Assembly (NCBI RefSeq): GCF_014641455.1
Contig: NZ_BMHT01000004.1
Span: 579,653-643,652, forward strand
Direction of reading: 5' to 3'
DNA length: 64,000 nucleotides
From: Hymenobacter cavernae
GTDB taxonomy: Bacteria > Bacteroidota > Bacteroidia > Cytophagales > Hymenobacteraceae
The position numbers and the translations under genes were made by a program. The notes under the pieces are model-generated. The model ran no database searches. It had not been told where the DNA came from and saw nothing but the letters and a program-made list of their open reading frames with translations. The first letter of the stretch is position 1. Every line of letters starts with the position of its first letter. Below, piece after piece: positions 42,047 through 50,497 of this stretch.

Positions 42047-42391
42047 TTAGCTAAGAATGCCGGGATCGTACCAAACGTCCATATATGCCTCTTCCGGTAC
42101 AAGCAGAAAGCGCCAGCCAGGCCCCAGTCCTAAATAGCGGTGTAACTGTGGTTCCCACTTGTCTAAGTGCACCACATGTACTGGCTGAAAGAAGTCCTCG
42201 GCGGCAGAATACTCTCCAGCCCAGATGTACCAGCCCGTTGTATCGCCTTCAGGCACATACCGTATCCCATGAATGGGTCTTGCACCTTCTCGGACGCTTG
42301 TAGAGAGCCCAACTTTCAAATGTTCCTCAATAGGTAGGTAGTCTGCGCCATACGCTTGGCATAGGGCCCGTTGTGCTTCAGTCTGATTCAT
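42047..42391 (-). CDS. Imm33/DUF2185-like immunity-type protein, 114 aa
   Basis: The core GWYIWAGEYSAAEDFFQPVHVVHL, followed by YLGLGPGWRFLLVPEEAYMDVWYDPGIL, matches the pattern of Imm33 / DUF2185 proteins (GWYIW.GE.s.d.dFF.p.hv.hl...yLgLPPG.RFl). Many members act as immunity proteins for polymorphic toxins. No toxin gene is adjacent; a decayed membrane gene is next to it. DNA is slightly AT-richer than neighbours. An orphan immunity gene could protect against kin toxins; a housekeeping role is not excluded. Confidence 0.72.
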   Translation of the reverse strand: MNQTEAQRALCQAYGADYLPIEEHLKVGLSTSVREGARPIHGIRYVPEGDTTGWYIWAGEYSAAEDFFQPVHVVHLDKWEPQLHRYLGLGPGWRFLLVPEEAYMDVWYDPGILS

Positions 42392-42479
42392 TCTGTCTGT
42401 TTCAGCTTGATTTCTGGCCGAGACTTGCTTTTGTGAAGAAGTTTCAAAGTAGATAAAAAGCAGAAATCGTTAGTCCTAC

Positions 42480-43223
42480 CTAGGGCAAATCAACAAAATT
42501 GCTGGCTAGCGCGGGCGCTTGGCCGGCGCGGATTACCTGTACTTCCTGGCCATTGGCAATGAGTGCCGCTTTAGCTAGGTCGATGAACAAGCCCTGCTCC
42601 ACGATGCCCGGAATATTTTGCAGCTGATGCGCCAGACGCTCAGGATCGGGAATGACTTCAAAATGGCAGTCGACCAGTAGATTGTTCTGGTCGGAGCGGT
42701 ACAGCTGATTCGGGTCGGCTTTTGCGGTGCGTACCATAGGCGCGCCACCTAGCTTTTCCACGGCATCCATTACCCACGGCAGCGCAAACGGCACCACTTC
42801 CAGCGGTAGCGGAAAGCGACCTAGCTGCGGCACCAGCTTGGTGGAGTCGGCAATGACCAGGAAGTACTCCGAAGCCGTTTCCAGTAGCTTTTCGCGCAGC
42901 AAAGCGCCGCCGCCACCTTTGATGAGCCGTAGCTGCGCGTCCAGTTCATCGGCTCCATCCACGGCTAAGTCGAAGCGCAGGCCACGGCGGGGCTCCACCA
43001 GCGGAATGCCCACCTGCCGGGCCAGGTTCTCGCTGGCCAGCGACGTGGCCGTGCCCTGCACGCGCAGCTGCCCGGCTTGCACAGCCTCCCCGAGTAGCGT
43101 AATAAAGGCGGCTGATGTGCTGCCACTGCCCAGGCTCAGGAGCATCCCATCGCGCACCCAACGGAGGGCGGCGGCGGCGGCGTGACGCTTTTCTGAGGCG
43201 AGCTGGCTTGGGTCTGGAGTCAT
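42480..43223 (-). CDS. rpiA: Ribose-5-phosphate isomerase A
   Basis: Interconverts ribose-5-P and ribulose-5-P, the product of the nearby Gnd. Landmarks: SLGSGSTSAAFITLLGE (GxGST phosphate loop), RFDLAVDGADELDAQLRLIKGGGGALLREKLLETAS (catalytic D-G-A-D-E and KGGGGAxxREK) and a C-terminal FIDLAKAALI. 247 aa, about 25 longer than E. coli RpiA. The stop codon region starts at a CCTAGG. It is transcribed toward the gnd-zwf-pgl operon, not with it, so the pathway is clustered but not in one transcript. Confidence 0.96.
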   Translation of the reverse strand: MTPDPSQLASEKRHAAAAALRWVRDGMLLSLGSGSTSAAFITLLGEAVQAGQLRVQGTATSLASENLARQVGIPLVEPRRGLRFDLAVDGADELDAQLRLIKGGGGALLREKLLETASEYFLVIADSTKLVPQLGRFPLPLEVVPFALPWVMDAVEKLGGAPMVRTAKADPNQLYRSDQNNLLVDCHFEVIPDPERLAHQLQNIPGIVEQGLFIDLAKAALIANGQEVQVIRAGQAPALASNFVDLP

Positions 43224-43400
43224 GGCGTGGTGCTTTAATGAGGGCGAAAATGATAGCGAGTTGAGGCCGGCAATATTAGCGAATGTGCCTCATACCACAT
43301 CCGTATGGCGCAGTGCCAAGAGTTTTTCCTCCGTACACAGCCGAGTGCTTGCGCAGATTCTCCATTTTTGGCGGCGTTTAACTTAAAAGAGCAGCAAGAA

Positions 43401-44576
43401 ATGGCGTACACAATGCAGCAAACCATGCGCTGGTTTGGCCCCAATGATCCTGTTAGCCTGGCCGACATCCGGCAGGCCGGTTGTGCTGGCGTCGTGACGG
43501 CCTTGCACCACTTGCCCAACGGTGTGGTGTGGCCGGTAGAGGAAATCCAGAAGCGCAAGGCCGAAATTGAGGCGGCCGGCCTGGTGTGGAGTGTGGTAGA
43601 AAGTGTGCCGGTGCACGAGAACATCAAGACGCAGACGGGCGAGTTTGAAACGTACATCCAGTACTACCAACAGTCGCTGCGCAACCTGGCTGAGTGCGAC
43701 ATCCGCATCGTCACCTACAACTTTATGCCGGTGCTTGACTGGACGCGCACCGACCTGGCTTTCACCGTGGCCGATGGCTCCAAGGCCCTGCGCTTCGAGC
43801 GCGCCGCGTTTGTGGCCTTCGACGTGTTCCTGCTTCAGCGCCGCAATGCCGAGCAAGACTACACGCCCGAGGAAATCGAAAAGGCGCGGCAGCGCTTCGC
43901 CGCCATGAGCGACGCCGATAAGCAACTGCTTCAGCGCAACATCATTGCGGGCCTGCCGGGCAGCGAGGAAAGCTTCACGCTGGCGCAGTTTCAGCAGGCC
44001 CTTGACACCTACGCGGGCATCGACGCGGCCCGGCTGCAAGCCAACCTCATTTACTTCCTGCAACAAGTGGTGCCCGTGGCGGAGGAAGTAGGTGTGAAGC
44101 TGGTCATCCACCCCGACGATCCGCCCTACAGCATCCTAGGTTTGCCGCGGGTGGTGAGTACGGCGGCCGATGTGGCGGCTTTGTTCGAGGCGGTTCCGTC
44201 GCCGAGCAACGGCTTGTGCTTCTGCACCGGCTCGTTCGGCGTCATTCCGAGCAATGATTTGCCCGCGATGGTGCGCCAGTTTGCCGATCGCATCAACTTC
44301 ATCCACCTGCGCAGCACGCGCCGCAACGCCGAGGGCGACTTCTACGAGGACAACCACCTGGAAGGCGACGTGGATATGTTCGGCGTAGTGCGCGAGCTGC
44401 TCACGGCCATGCAAACCCGCCAGCTCAGCATCCCGATGCGCCCCGACCATGGCCACCAGATGCTCGACGACTTGAACAAAAAAACCAACCCCGGCTACTC
44501 CGGCATCGGCCGCTTACGTGGCCTGGCCGAGCTGCGCGGCCTGGAGCTAGGTATTCAAAAGAGCCTGTTTGAGTAA
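43401..44576 (+). CDS. uxuA: Mannonate dehydratase
   Basis: Dehydrates D-mannonate to 2-keto-3-deoxygluconate in hexuronate breakdown. Start at ATG 43401 ([16 protein letters not shown]); the frame extends to 43305 without support. Landmarks: [60 protein letters not shown] (metal ligands), [34 protein letters not shown] and [10 protein letters not shown]. 391 aa. Uronic acids released by the PUL enzymes could feed this step, but the other hexuronate genes are not in the window. Confidence 0.95.
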   Translation: MAYTMQQTMRWFGPNDPVSLADIRQAGCAGVVTALHHLPNGVVWPVEEIQKRKAEIEAAGLVWSVVESVPVHENIKTQTGEFETYIQYYQQSLRNLAECDIRIVTYNFMPVLDWTRTDLAFTVADGSKALRFERAAFVAFDVFLLQRRNAEQDYTPEEIEKARQRFAAMSDADKQLLQRNIIAGLPGSEESFTLAQFQQALDTYAGIDAARLQANLIYFLQQVVPVAEEVGVKLVIHPDDPPYSILGLPRVVSTAADVAALFEAVPSPSNGLCFCTGSFGVIPSNDLPAMVRQFADRINFIHLRSTRRNAEGDFYEDNHLEGDVDMFGVVRELLTAMQTRQLSIPMRPDHGHQMLDDLNKKTNPGYSGIGRLRGLAELRGLELGIQKSLFE

Positions 44577-44600
44577 GATGGTTTAGGCTAGAAAGATGAG

Positions 44601-44693
44601 TAGGACGTCATTGTAGAACGACCTGAACAGAACGTCATTCCGACCAGCGGGAGGAATGACGTTCTGTTCAGGTCGTTCTACAATGACGTCCTA
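44601..44693. repeat. 41-bp perfect inverted repeat, GTCATTCCGACC family
   Basis: Arms 44601-44641 and 44653-44693 match without error; loop 11 nt (GACCAGCGGGA). The inner part GTCATTCCGACCAGCGGGAG resembles units at 24787, 29440 and 21133. The outer arms (AACGACCTGAACAG...) are private to this copy. It follows uxuA by 24 bp, so it may terminate it. Confidence 0.85.
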
Positions 44694-44747
44694 ACCCGCG
44701 CTAATTGCAAAACAAGCGTTACAAAACTTAACTGCTCATTTTAGCTC

Positions 44748-45608
44748 ATGAAGTATTCTGCTGCTCTGCTACTTACGCTGGCTTTGCTCTTGGGTAGTAA
44801 CCTAGGTTTACAGGCGCAAGGCCTCAAGTCAAAAGTGCGCGAGTCGGCAACGCCGCCCATTCGGAAAGAGAAGTTTCAGCTATATCTACTTGTCGGTCAG
44901 TCAAATATGGCGGGGCGCGGCTACCCGGAAGCCCAGGATACCGTGCCCGACCGCCATGTGCTGCGCCTGAACCAGGCCGGCGCGTGGGAAATAGCCAAAG
45001 AACCTATCCATTTCGACAAGCCCATAGCAGGCGTCGGACCGGGGCTGGCGTTCGGCAAGGCAATGGCCGCGCCGGATACGAGCGTCGTTATTGGCCTGAT
45101 TCCGTGCGCAGTAGGTGGCTCCGGTATTGCCGTATGGCAGCCGGGTGCTTACTACGAAGCCACCAAAACCAACCCCTACGACGACGCTATTGCGCGCGCG
45201 AAACTCGCCATGCAAACGGGCAAGCTGAAAGGCATCATCTGGCACCAGGGCGAAACCGACAGCAACCCCACCGACAGCAAGCTGTACGCGCAAAACCTAA
45301 CGGCGCTAATAGCTAGGTTTCGCCACGATTTGCAGTCGCCCGCAGTGCCGTTTGTGGCTGGGCAATTACCTGAATTTCAATTCGTAAAGCCGGATAGTAC
45401 TGGACACCGGCAAGTCAACGAAGCGGCCATTCAGGTGAATAAAAGCGTGGCGCAGCTGAAGAAAACCGTCCCGAATTACGCCTGCGTTACGGCGGAAGGC
45501 ACCAAAGACCGCGGCGACCAGCTGCATTTCGATGCTGCTTCCGCCCGCCTGATGGGCCGCCGCTACGCGGCCGCAATGCTAGGTTTACTTAAGAAAAAGC
45601 ATCGATAA
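44748..45608 (+). CDS. Secreted SGNH esterase, CE6 / sialate O-acetylesterase-like, 286 aa
   Basis: Removes acetyl esters from polysaccharides, probably in the periplasm. Signal peptide ends QAQ near residue 24. SGNH/CE6 features: YLLVGQSNMAGRGYPE (GQSNM with nucleophile Ser), GGSGIAVWQPG, and GIIWHQGETDSN (WHQGExD). A C-terminal DQLHFDAASARLMGRRYA provides the catalytic His/Asp block. CE6 enzymes include acetylxylan esterases. It lies on the + strand after uxuA; there is no obvious operon. Confidence 0.88.
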   Translation: MKYSAALLLTLALLLGSNLGLQAQGLKSKVRESATPPIRKEKFQLYLLVGQSNMAGRGYPEAQDTVPDRHVLRLNQAGAWEIAKEPIHFDKPIAGVGPGLAFGKAMAAPDTSVVIGLIPCAVGGSGIAVWQPGAYYEATKTNPYDDAIARAKLAMQTGKLKGIIWHQGETDSNPTDSKLYAQNLTALIARFRHDLQSPAVPFVAGQLPEFQFVKPDSTGHRQVNEAAIQVNKSVAQLKKTVPNYACVTAEGTKDRGDQLHFDAASARLMGRRYAAAMLGLLKKKHR

Positions 45609-45676
45609 GCGAGCCGCTCCGGCACTGAAAAACCAGAACGTCGCTGAGCTTGTCGAAGCAGCTTGCATGCGGACTT

Positions 45677-45796
45677 CAGAACGATGTAGAGACGCAATAC
45701 TTTGCGTCTCCTCGTTGCTGACGTTGTTGACCTAGGTTGTTCTACGTAAGTCGTTCAACGACGAGACGCAAAGTATTGCGTCTCTACATCGTTCTG
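45677..45796. repeat. 41-bp inverted repeat between convergent esterase and lactonase genes
   Basis: Arms 45677-45717 and 45756-45796 with one mismatch (arm begins CAGAACGATGTAGAGACGCA). The 38-nt loop holds AACCTAGGTT-like DNA at 45730-45737. It can terminate both convergent genes. GTAGAGACGCAATACTTTGCGTCTC is itself a palindrome within each arm. Confidence 0.8.
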
Positions 45797-45826
45797 GATT
45801 CTTGTATATCTCTAATAATTAAGGTG

Positions 45827-46831
45827 TTATTCCACGCCCTTTACCTTCATCGGCAGCGTGAACACGGACTCGGAAGCGGTGATGAAAAGCGTTTTACGGT
45901 CTTTCCCGCCGAAGCACAAGTTGGCCGTCCAAGCGGCGGGCACGTCGATGTGGGCTAGCTTCTGGCCTTGGGGCGTGTACACCGTCACTCCTTTGCCAGT
46001 CAGGTAGACGTTGCCCTGGCTGTCGAGCGTCATGCCATCGGAGCCTTGCTCCACGAAAAGCTTGCGGTCGGTGAGGGTGCCGTCGGCGTTGATCTGGTAT
46101 TTGTAAGTCTTATCTGCTTTAATATCAGCCACGTACAAGTACTTGCCATCAGGAGTGCCCACAATGCCATTGGGTTGCTGAACCTGATCATCCACTACAA
46201 TCGGCTCCGTGCGACCTTTAGCCAAGTAGTAGACTTTCTGCCCGTCGATGTCAGGGCTTTGGCGCGTCCAGTAGGAGCGTTGGTAGTAAGGATCGGTGAA
46301 GTAAATACCGCCTTTAGCGTTGATCCATAGGTCGTTGGGGCCGTTGAGCTTGTGCTGCTGCACGTCGCGCAGCAGCACCGTCACCTTGCCGGCGGGGCTG
46401 ATCGACCAAAGTTCGTTCTGAGCATCGGCGCAGGCGAGCAGGTTGCCCTGCGGGTCGAAGTACAAGCCATTGGAGCGGCCCGTCTTGTCCAGAAAAACCG
46501 ACAGCTTACCATTGGTGCCGTACTTCCAGATCTTATCATTCGGCTGATCGGTGAAGAAGATGTTGCCTTTTTTATCAACCGCTGGCCCTTCAGTAAACTT
46601 AAACTGACTGGAAACAAGCCTAGGTTTTGCCTCGCCGGCTACGATGGTGCTGAGCCGGGCCGCGTTGCTGGTATCGGCCGGAAAGCTGCCAAACCTAGGT
46701 GCTCGACTTTCGAGCTTCACGCTTGGCTTGGTGCCGTTTCGGGGTGCTTCCAGCGAATGGCGGAAGGGAAATAAGCTGGCAGCCAGTAAAATGTATGATA
46801 GTCGCAGGCGAGTTGGGGAAGCGTTATTCAT
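45827..46831 (-). CDS. SMP-30/gluconolactonase-like beta-propeller protein, exported, 334 aa
   Basis: Six-bladed propeller of the SGL family: FTEGPAVDKKGNIFFTDQPNDKIWKY (metal-binding EGP), SNGLYFDPQGNLLACADAQ, LNGPNDLWINAKGGIYFTDPYY (conserved N and D ligands), PNGIVGTPDGKYLYVADIKADKTY and DGMTLDSQGNVYLTG. The N-terminus is a hydrophobic signal-like stretch. Likely a lactonase acting on sugar lactones in the periplasm; substrate unknown. Two CCTAGG sites lie in the first 75 codons. Confidence 0.88.
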   Translation of the reverse strand: MNNASPTRLRLSYILLAASLFPFRHSLEAPRNGTKPSVKLESRAPRFGSFPADTSNAARLSTIVAGEAKPRLVSSQFKFTEGPAVDKKGNIFFTDQPNDKIWKYGTNGKLSVFLDKTGRSNGLYFDPQGNLLACADAQNELWSISPAGKVTVLLRDVQQHKLNGPNDLWINAKGGIYFTDPYYQRSYWTRQSPDIDGQKVYYLAKGRTEPIVVDDQVQQPNGIVGTPDGKYLYVADIKADKTYKYQINADGTLTDRKLFVEQGSDGMTLDSQGNVYLTGKGVTVYTPQGQKLAHIDVPAAWTANLCFGGKDRKTLFITASESVFTLPMKVKGVE

Positions 46832-46951
46832 CGGGTAGTTGGAAGTGGAACAGTACGAATAGCAGGGGGCAACCTAGGGCTAGGTCGGCTGAGACGGGCG
46901 CACAAGCAAGCTGGTCAGACCAGCGCTAAAGCTAGGAAAAGCGGCTATAAC

Positions 46952-48910
46952 CTAGCGCAGAATCGTGATGGTGCCGCTCTGCACGACCTTCTGGCCCGTT
47001 TCGTCCACGGCTTCGAAGCGCCAGGCGTAGGTGCCGGGCACGGGCGGATTGTTGCGTACGCGGCCGTCCCAGGTTTGGGTGCGGTCGATGCCGCGAAATA
47101 CTTCCTGACCGTTACGGTCGACCACCACAAACGTAAACTTGTCCAAGTAGCGTCCTTTCACTTCCAGCACATCGTTCAGACCGTCGCCGTTGGGCGTGAA
47201 AGCCGTGGGCAACACCACCGTTATGCGCCTCGCGACGGTGGCCACATTGGAGTAGCTGAAGGTGCCGGCCGGCAAGCCGCCGCTGGCTTCGAGGCGGTAG
47301 CGCAGCACCTGCCGCGTGCTGGCCGGCTGCTGGTCCAACTCCGTCGTGCCCGACACGCTCCGGCTCGCCAGCACAGTGCCATCGGCAGCCAGGGTGAGCA
47401 GGCGGTAGCTAACCGGCGCATTCGGGTCGGGCCCGCGCAGCCCCGACCACGATAGTGTGGCCGTGTTGCCGAGCGGGTCGGCGGCCTGGGCGGTCAGCAC
47501 GGGCGGGCAGACCGGAGCGCTATCTGCGGAACGGTTCCCGCACACGTCCACCAGGCGCACGGTGTAGCAGGCGCCGCTGCCCGGCGCCAGGGTAGAGTCG
47601 CGGAGGGTGCGGGCGGTGGTGGGGGCCAGGTCCTGGCCGTTGCGGGTGTAAGTCAGTTGCCCGCTGGTTGGGTTACGCGGCGTGGAGGCCGTCAGCTCGA
47701 TCTGGTTGCGCAGGTTGAAGCTGGCTACTAGGCGCGGGGCGGGTGGTGCCTGCGTCGAAGCGGTCTGCACCGAAGCTAGGTCCGAAGCCGAAGCAGCAGC
47801 CCCTACGGTTGCCGTGACGCGATATTGGTACGTGGTGCCACAGCTCACGAGGGTGTCCCGGTACTGCGTCGTGCCACTCACTACCGCTAAGCGCTGCCCA
47901 TCGCGCGTTATTTCGTAGCTGTTTGTCCGCGCTGAATCAGGAAAAAACCACCGGAGCACGTTGCGGGCATTCACCGAAGCAACCCGCAACGTAGTGGTAG
48001 CCAACGGTGTTGAGGGATAATCAATCGGGCTCCTTTGGCAAGGATCTACCAAGCGCAGTCGGTAGCGGCCGGGTAGTGTGGCATTGGGTAGGGTAAAGGT
48101 GGTGCCGGGGTTGGCGGGCAACACCGCCAGCGTAGTGTAGGCAGCCCCATTTGCCAGCTGCAACTCGTAGCGGTATTCCGGCTGAAGCGGCGCAAACTGG
48201 AAGTTGAGACTTCCGCTGCTTAGGGTCAGGCGCTGAATAACAGGTATTTGCGGTGTAGGCAAAGGCGTAAAAGAAACCGTTTCCGAGCCTACGCATTGCA
48301 CCGCATCGTAAATGCCGGTCACTGTCACGGTGTAAGGCCCACCGGCCGGAGCTGCGTAAAGCGCTGTGCCCGGCTGCACATTAGCAGTAGTCGGCCCATT
48401 CCCGACGCGCACGGAGTAGCGGTTATAGCTCGGACCTAGGCTATTAGGCGCGGCAATCGTCACTTCTACCACGCCTGCCGAGCACGCCCGCACCGAGACC
48501 CTAGGTTTGGCTGTGCCATACACGGCGTAGCGCCGCACGTAGGTAGTGCCGCTGGCCGGGTCAAGCGGGTTCTGGGCATTCTCATACACGCTGATACGGC
48601 CCGGCCGGCTCGTGATGGTGTACTCAGTGCGGCGAGGCTCCGCGAACTTGCACTGTGTGGTGTCATAGTACACCTTCGTTGCATCCACATTGCGCGCCGG
48701 GTTGGGTGCAAAGCGGACCTTCTGCCCTTGGCAAAAAGCGTCCAATCGTTGCCCTGTCACAGCATCATACGCCTCAAAAGCTCCGGGTGGCTGGTTCGGT
48801 GTGATGGGCGTGCGGCAGGAATCAACAGGCGTTTGGGCCCGCAGATCAGCGGAAAAACCTAGCCAGCACAGCCAGAGCAAGAACAGATAACGGTACCTCA
48901 CGAAGAACAT
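46952..48910 (-). CDS. Type IX secreted protein with gliding-motility C-terminal domain, 652 aa
   Basis: Signal peptide ends LRAQ (~26). The body has Ig/FN3-like beta domains (~90-560, repeated VSAxV/TYQYRVTATVG and LTYTRNGQDL blocks). The last ~90 residues are the gliding-motility-associated (CHU-type) sorting domain: VVLPTAFTPNGDGLNDVLEVKGRYLDKFTFVVVDRNGQEVFRG...WDGRVRNNPPVPGTYAWRFEA. That domain directs export by the type IX system. Probably a surface adhesin or scaffold; ligand unknown. Stands alone on the minus strand. Confidence 0.9.
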   Translation of the reverse strand: MFFVRYRYLFLLWLCWLGFSADLRAQTPVDSCRTPITPNQPPGAFEAYDAVTGQRLDAFCQGQKVRFAPNPARNVDATKVYYDTTQCKFAEPRRTEYTITSRPGRISVYENAQNPLDPASGTTYVRRYAVYGTAKPRVSVRACSAGVVEVTIAAPNSLGPSYNRYSVRVGNGPTTANVQPGTALYAAPAGGPYTVTVTGIYDAVQCVGSETVSFTPLPTPQIPVIQRLTLSSGSLNFQFAPLQPEYRYELQLANGAAYTTLAVLPANPGTTFTLPNATLPGRYRLRLVDPCQRSPIDYPSTPLATTTLRVASVNARNVLRWFFPDSARTNSYEITRDGQRLAVVSGTTQYRDTLVSCGTTYQYRVTATVGAAASASDLASVQTASTQAPPAPRLVASFNLRNQIELTASTPRNPTSGQLTYTRNGQDLAPTTARTLRDSTLAPGSGACYTVRLVDVCGNRSADSAPVCPPVLTAQAADPLGNTATLSWSGLRGPDPNAPVSYRLLTLAADGTVLASRSVSGTTELDQQPASTRQVLRYRLEASGGLPAGTFSYSNVATVARRITVVLPTAFTPNGDGLNDVLEVKGRYLDKFTFVVVDRNGQEVFRGIDRTQTWDGRVRNNPPVPGTYAWRFEAVDETGQKVVQSGTITILR

Positions 48911-48940
48911 AACGTGTAAAAGCAGTCAACAATTATCAGG

Positions 48941-49060
48941 TATCAGTTACCAAGTGCCAGTTACCAACTGTCAGTTAACACGGCACTGCTAACCTAGATG
49001 CGGCGGACAAGTACTGATACCTGGTAACTGGTAGTTGGTAACTGATAACTGTTAACTGAA
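48941..49060. repeat. Imperfect inverted repeat of CAGTTACCA-type words
   Basis: Runs of CAGTTACCAACTG-like words on the left (48957-48980) face GGTAACTGGTAGTTGGTAACTG and TAACTGTTAACTG on the right (49023-49060). Pairing is good but staggered. The right end contains the stop codon of the ammonia-lyase-like gene (49052-49054). Same design as the TAGCTG and GGTGA hairpins with yet another word. Confidence 0.65.
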
Positions 49061-50455
49061 AACCTCTGTGCGGATGAAAGAAACTGCTGCCTGTAAGGCT
49101 AGGTAGGGCGCTTGTGGCTGCGTCTCGAAATCAACTTTCGCCTTCAAAGTCGCAACTACTTGCTCCAGTGCGGGCGAGGTGCGGGCCGGACGCCGCAGGC
49201 GCAAGGCCTGCACTGCCGTGAGCAACTCAATAGCCAGCACCTGTTCGGTATTCTCTAGAACACGCCGCACCTTGGTCGCCGCATTAGCGCCCATACTGAC
49301 GTGGTCAGCGGGGCCCGCGCTGCCGAAGTTGTTGTCCAGCGAAGCCGGCGCGCAGAGCTGCTTATTCTGACTCACGATGCTGGCGGCCGTGTGTTGCACC
49401 ATCAACAAGCCAGGTGTCGTAGTAGATCCGGTTATTTTAGGTTGATATGCAAGCAATTGCGCCGTGCGGCGCTCCGAGATGCTACCTAGCTCGGCAATGG
49501 CAATAGCCAGAAAATCAAGCGGCATTGCCAGGGACTGCCCGTGGAAGTTGCCGCTCGATAGCGTAATATTATCAGCAGGGAAGAAGGCCGGAGAAGCCGT
49601 GACGGAGTTGCATTCCGTTTCCAGCACTTGCGCCACGTAGCTCAGCGCATCGCGGGAGGCGCCGTGCACCTGCGGCTGGCACCGGAAAGAATACGGCGTT
49701 TGCTCTACGGACCTAGGTTGCTGCGTTAGCCCGCTGTTCGCTAACAAATTGCGCAACCGTTCCGCGACCAGCGCCTGCCCGGCTAGTGGGCGTAGCGCCT
49801 GCAAGCGCGCATCAAATGGCTCGACACTGCCCCCCAAAACATCGTGCGATAACGCCCCGACTACATCGGCCGCGCGGGCCAGGCGCTGCGCACGCAGCAA
49901 CGTATGCACGCCATAAGCCAGCATAAATTGCGTGCCCATTAGCAAAGCCAGGTCCTCGCCGGAAGCTAGTGGCACCGGCTCCCAGCTGAACAGGTGAAAC
50001 GCATCGGCGGTCTGAAGCCGGTAGCCTTGGAAGTTAACCTCGCCCAACCCGAGCAGCGGCAAACCTAGGTGCGCCAGCGGCACCTGGTCGCCGGCTCCGG
50101 ACGAGCCTTGCTGGTACACCACGGGCAGCATCTCACGGTTGTAAAAATCCAGCAGACGCTGCACCGTGGCCACCTGCGCGCCACTATGGCCGTAGCTCAG
50201 GCTCTGGGCTTTGAGCAGCAGCATAAGCCGCACCAGCTCGCTGGGCACTTCATCGCCGGTGCCGCACGCGTGCGCCAGCAACGTACTGGCCGGCGACTGG
50301 TCGTTGCTGGCTGCTTGCGTGAGAAGGTGCGCGTGCCCCGCTTCTATCCGCTGCTTCGCTTCGGGGCTGAGCACCACGCGGCCCTGGTCGGTTAGCAGCG
50401 CGTCGAGGGTTGCCAGGTCGAGGCGGGTGGCAGGATGAAGAACGTAGTCAGGCAT
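49052..50455 (-). CDS. Histidine ammonia-lyase homologue lacking catalytic residues, 467 aa
   Basis: The fold is that of the HAL/PAL family: LLAHACGTGDEVPSELVRLMLLLKAQSLSYGHSG, PLAHLGLPLLGLG, YSFRCQPQVHGASRDALSYV (Tyr255, Arg258) and SSGNFHGQSLAMPLDFL. Three key sites are changed. The MIO-forming Ala-Ser-Gly is replaced: residues 117-123 read GSSGAGD, with no Ser at the required place. The N-terminal YGxNTGFG loop with the catalytic Tyr is absent (residues ~43-60 read HLLTQAASNDQSPASTLL). The Asn of ALxNGTQ is Met173 (ALLMGTQ). It is ~40 residues shorter than HutH. Probably no ammonia-lyase activity; role unknown. Cotranscribed with hisS. Confidence 0.85.
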   Translation of the reverse strand: MPDYVLHPATRLDLATLDALLTDQGRVVLSPEAKQRIEAGHAHLLTQAASNDQSPASTLLAHACGTGDEVPSELVRLMLLLKAQSLSYGHSGAQVATVQRLLDFYNREMLPVVYQQGSSGAGDQVPLAHLGLPLLGLGEVNFQGYRLQTADAFHLFSWEPVPLASGEDLALLMGTQFMLAYGVHTLLRAQRLARAADVVGALSHDVLGGSVEPFDARLQALRPLAGQALVAERLRNLLANSGLTQQPRSVEQTPYSFRCQPQVHGASRDALSYVAQVLETECNSVTASPAFFPADNITLSSGNFHGQSLAMPLDFLAIAIAELGSISERRTAQLLAYQPKITGSTTTPGLLMVQHTAASIVSQNKQLCAPASLDNNFGSAGPADHVSMGANAATKVRRVLENTEQVLAIELLTAVQALRLRRPARTSPALEQVVATLKAKVDFETQPQAPYLALQAAVSFIRTEVFS

Positions 50456-50497
50456 AAAGCGGGAGAAAAGCTGAAATCAGGGCAGCCAGTAAGGGGC

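Noticed and set aside
24787..45796. CRISPR arrays suggested by repeated GTCATTCC words
   Set aside because: Units are palindromic, isolated and not evenly spaced; no cas genes.
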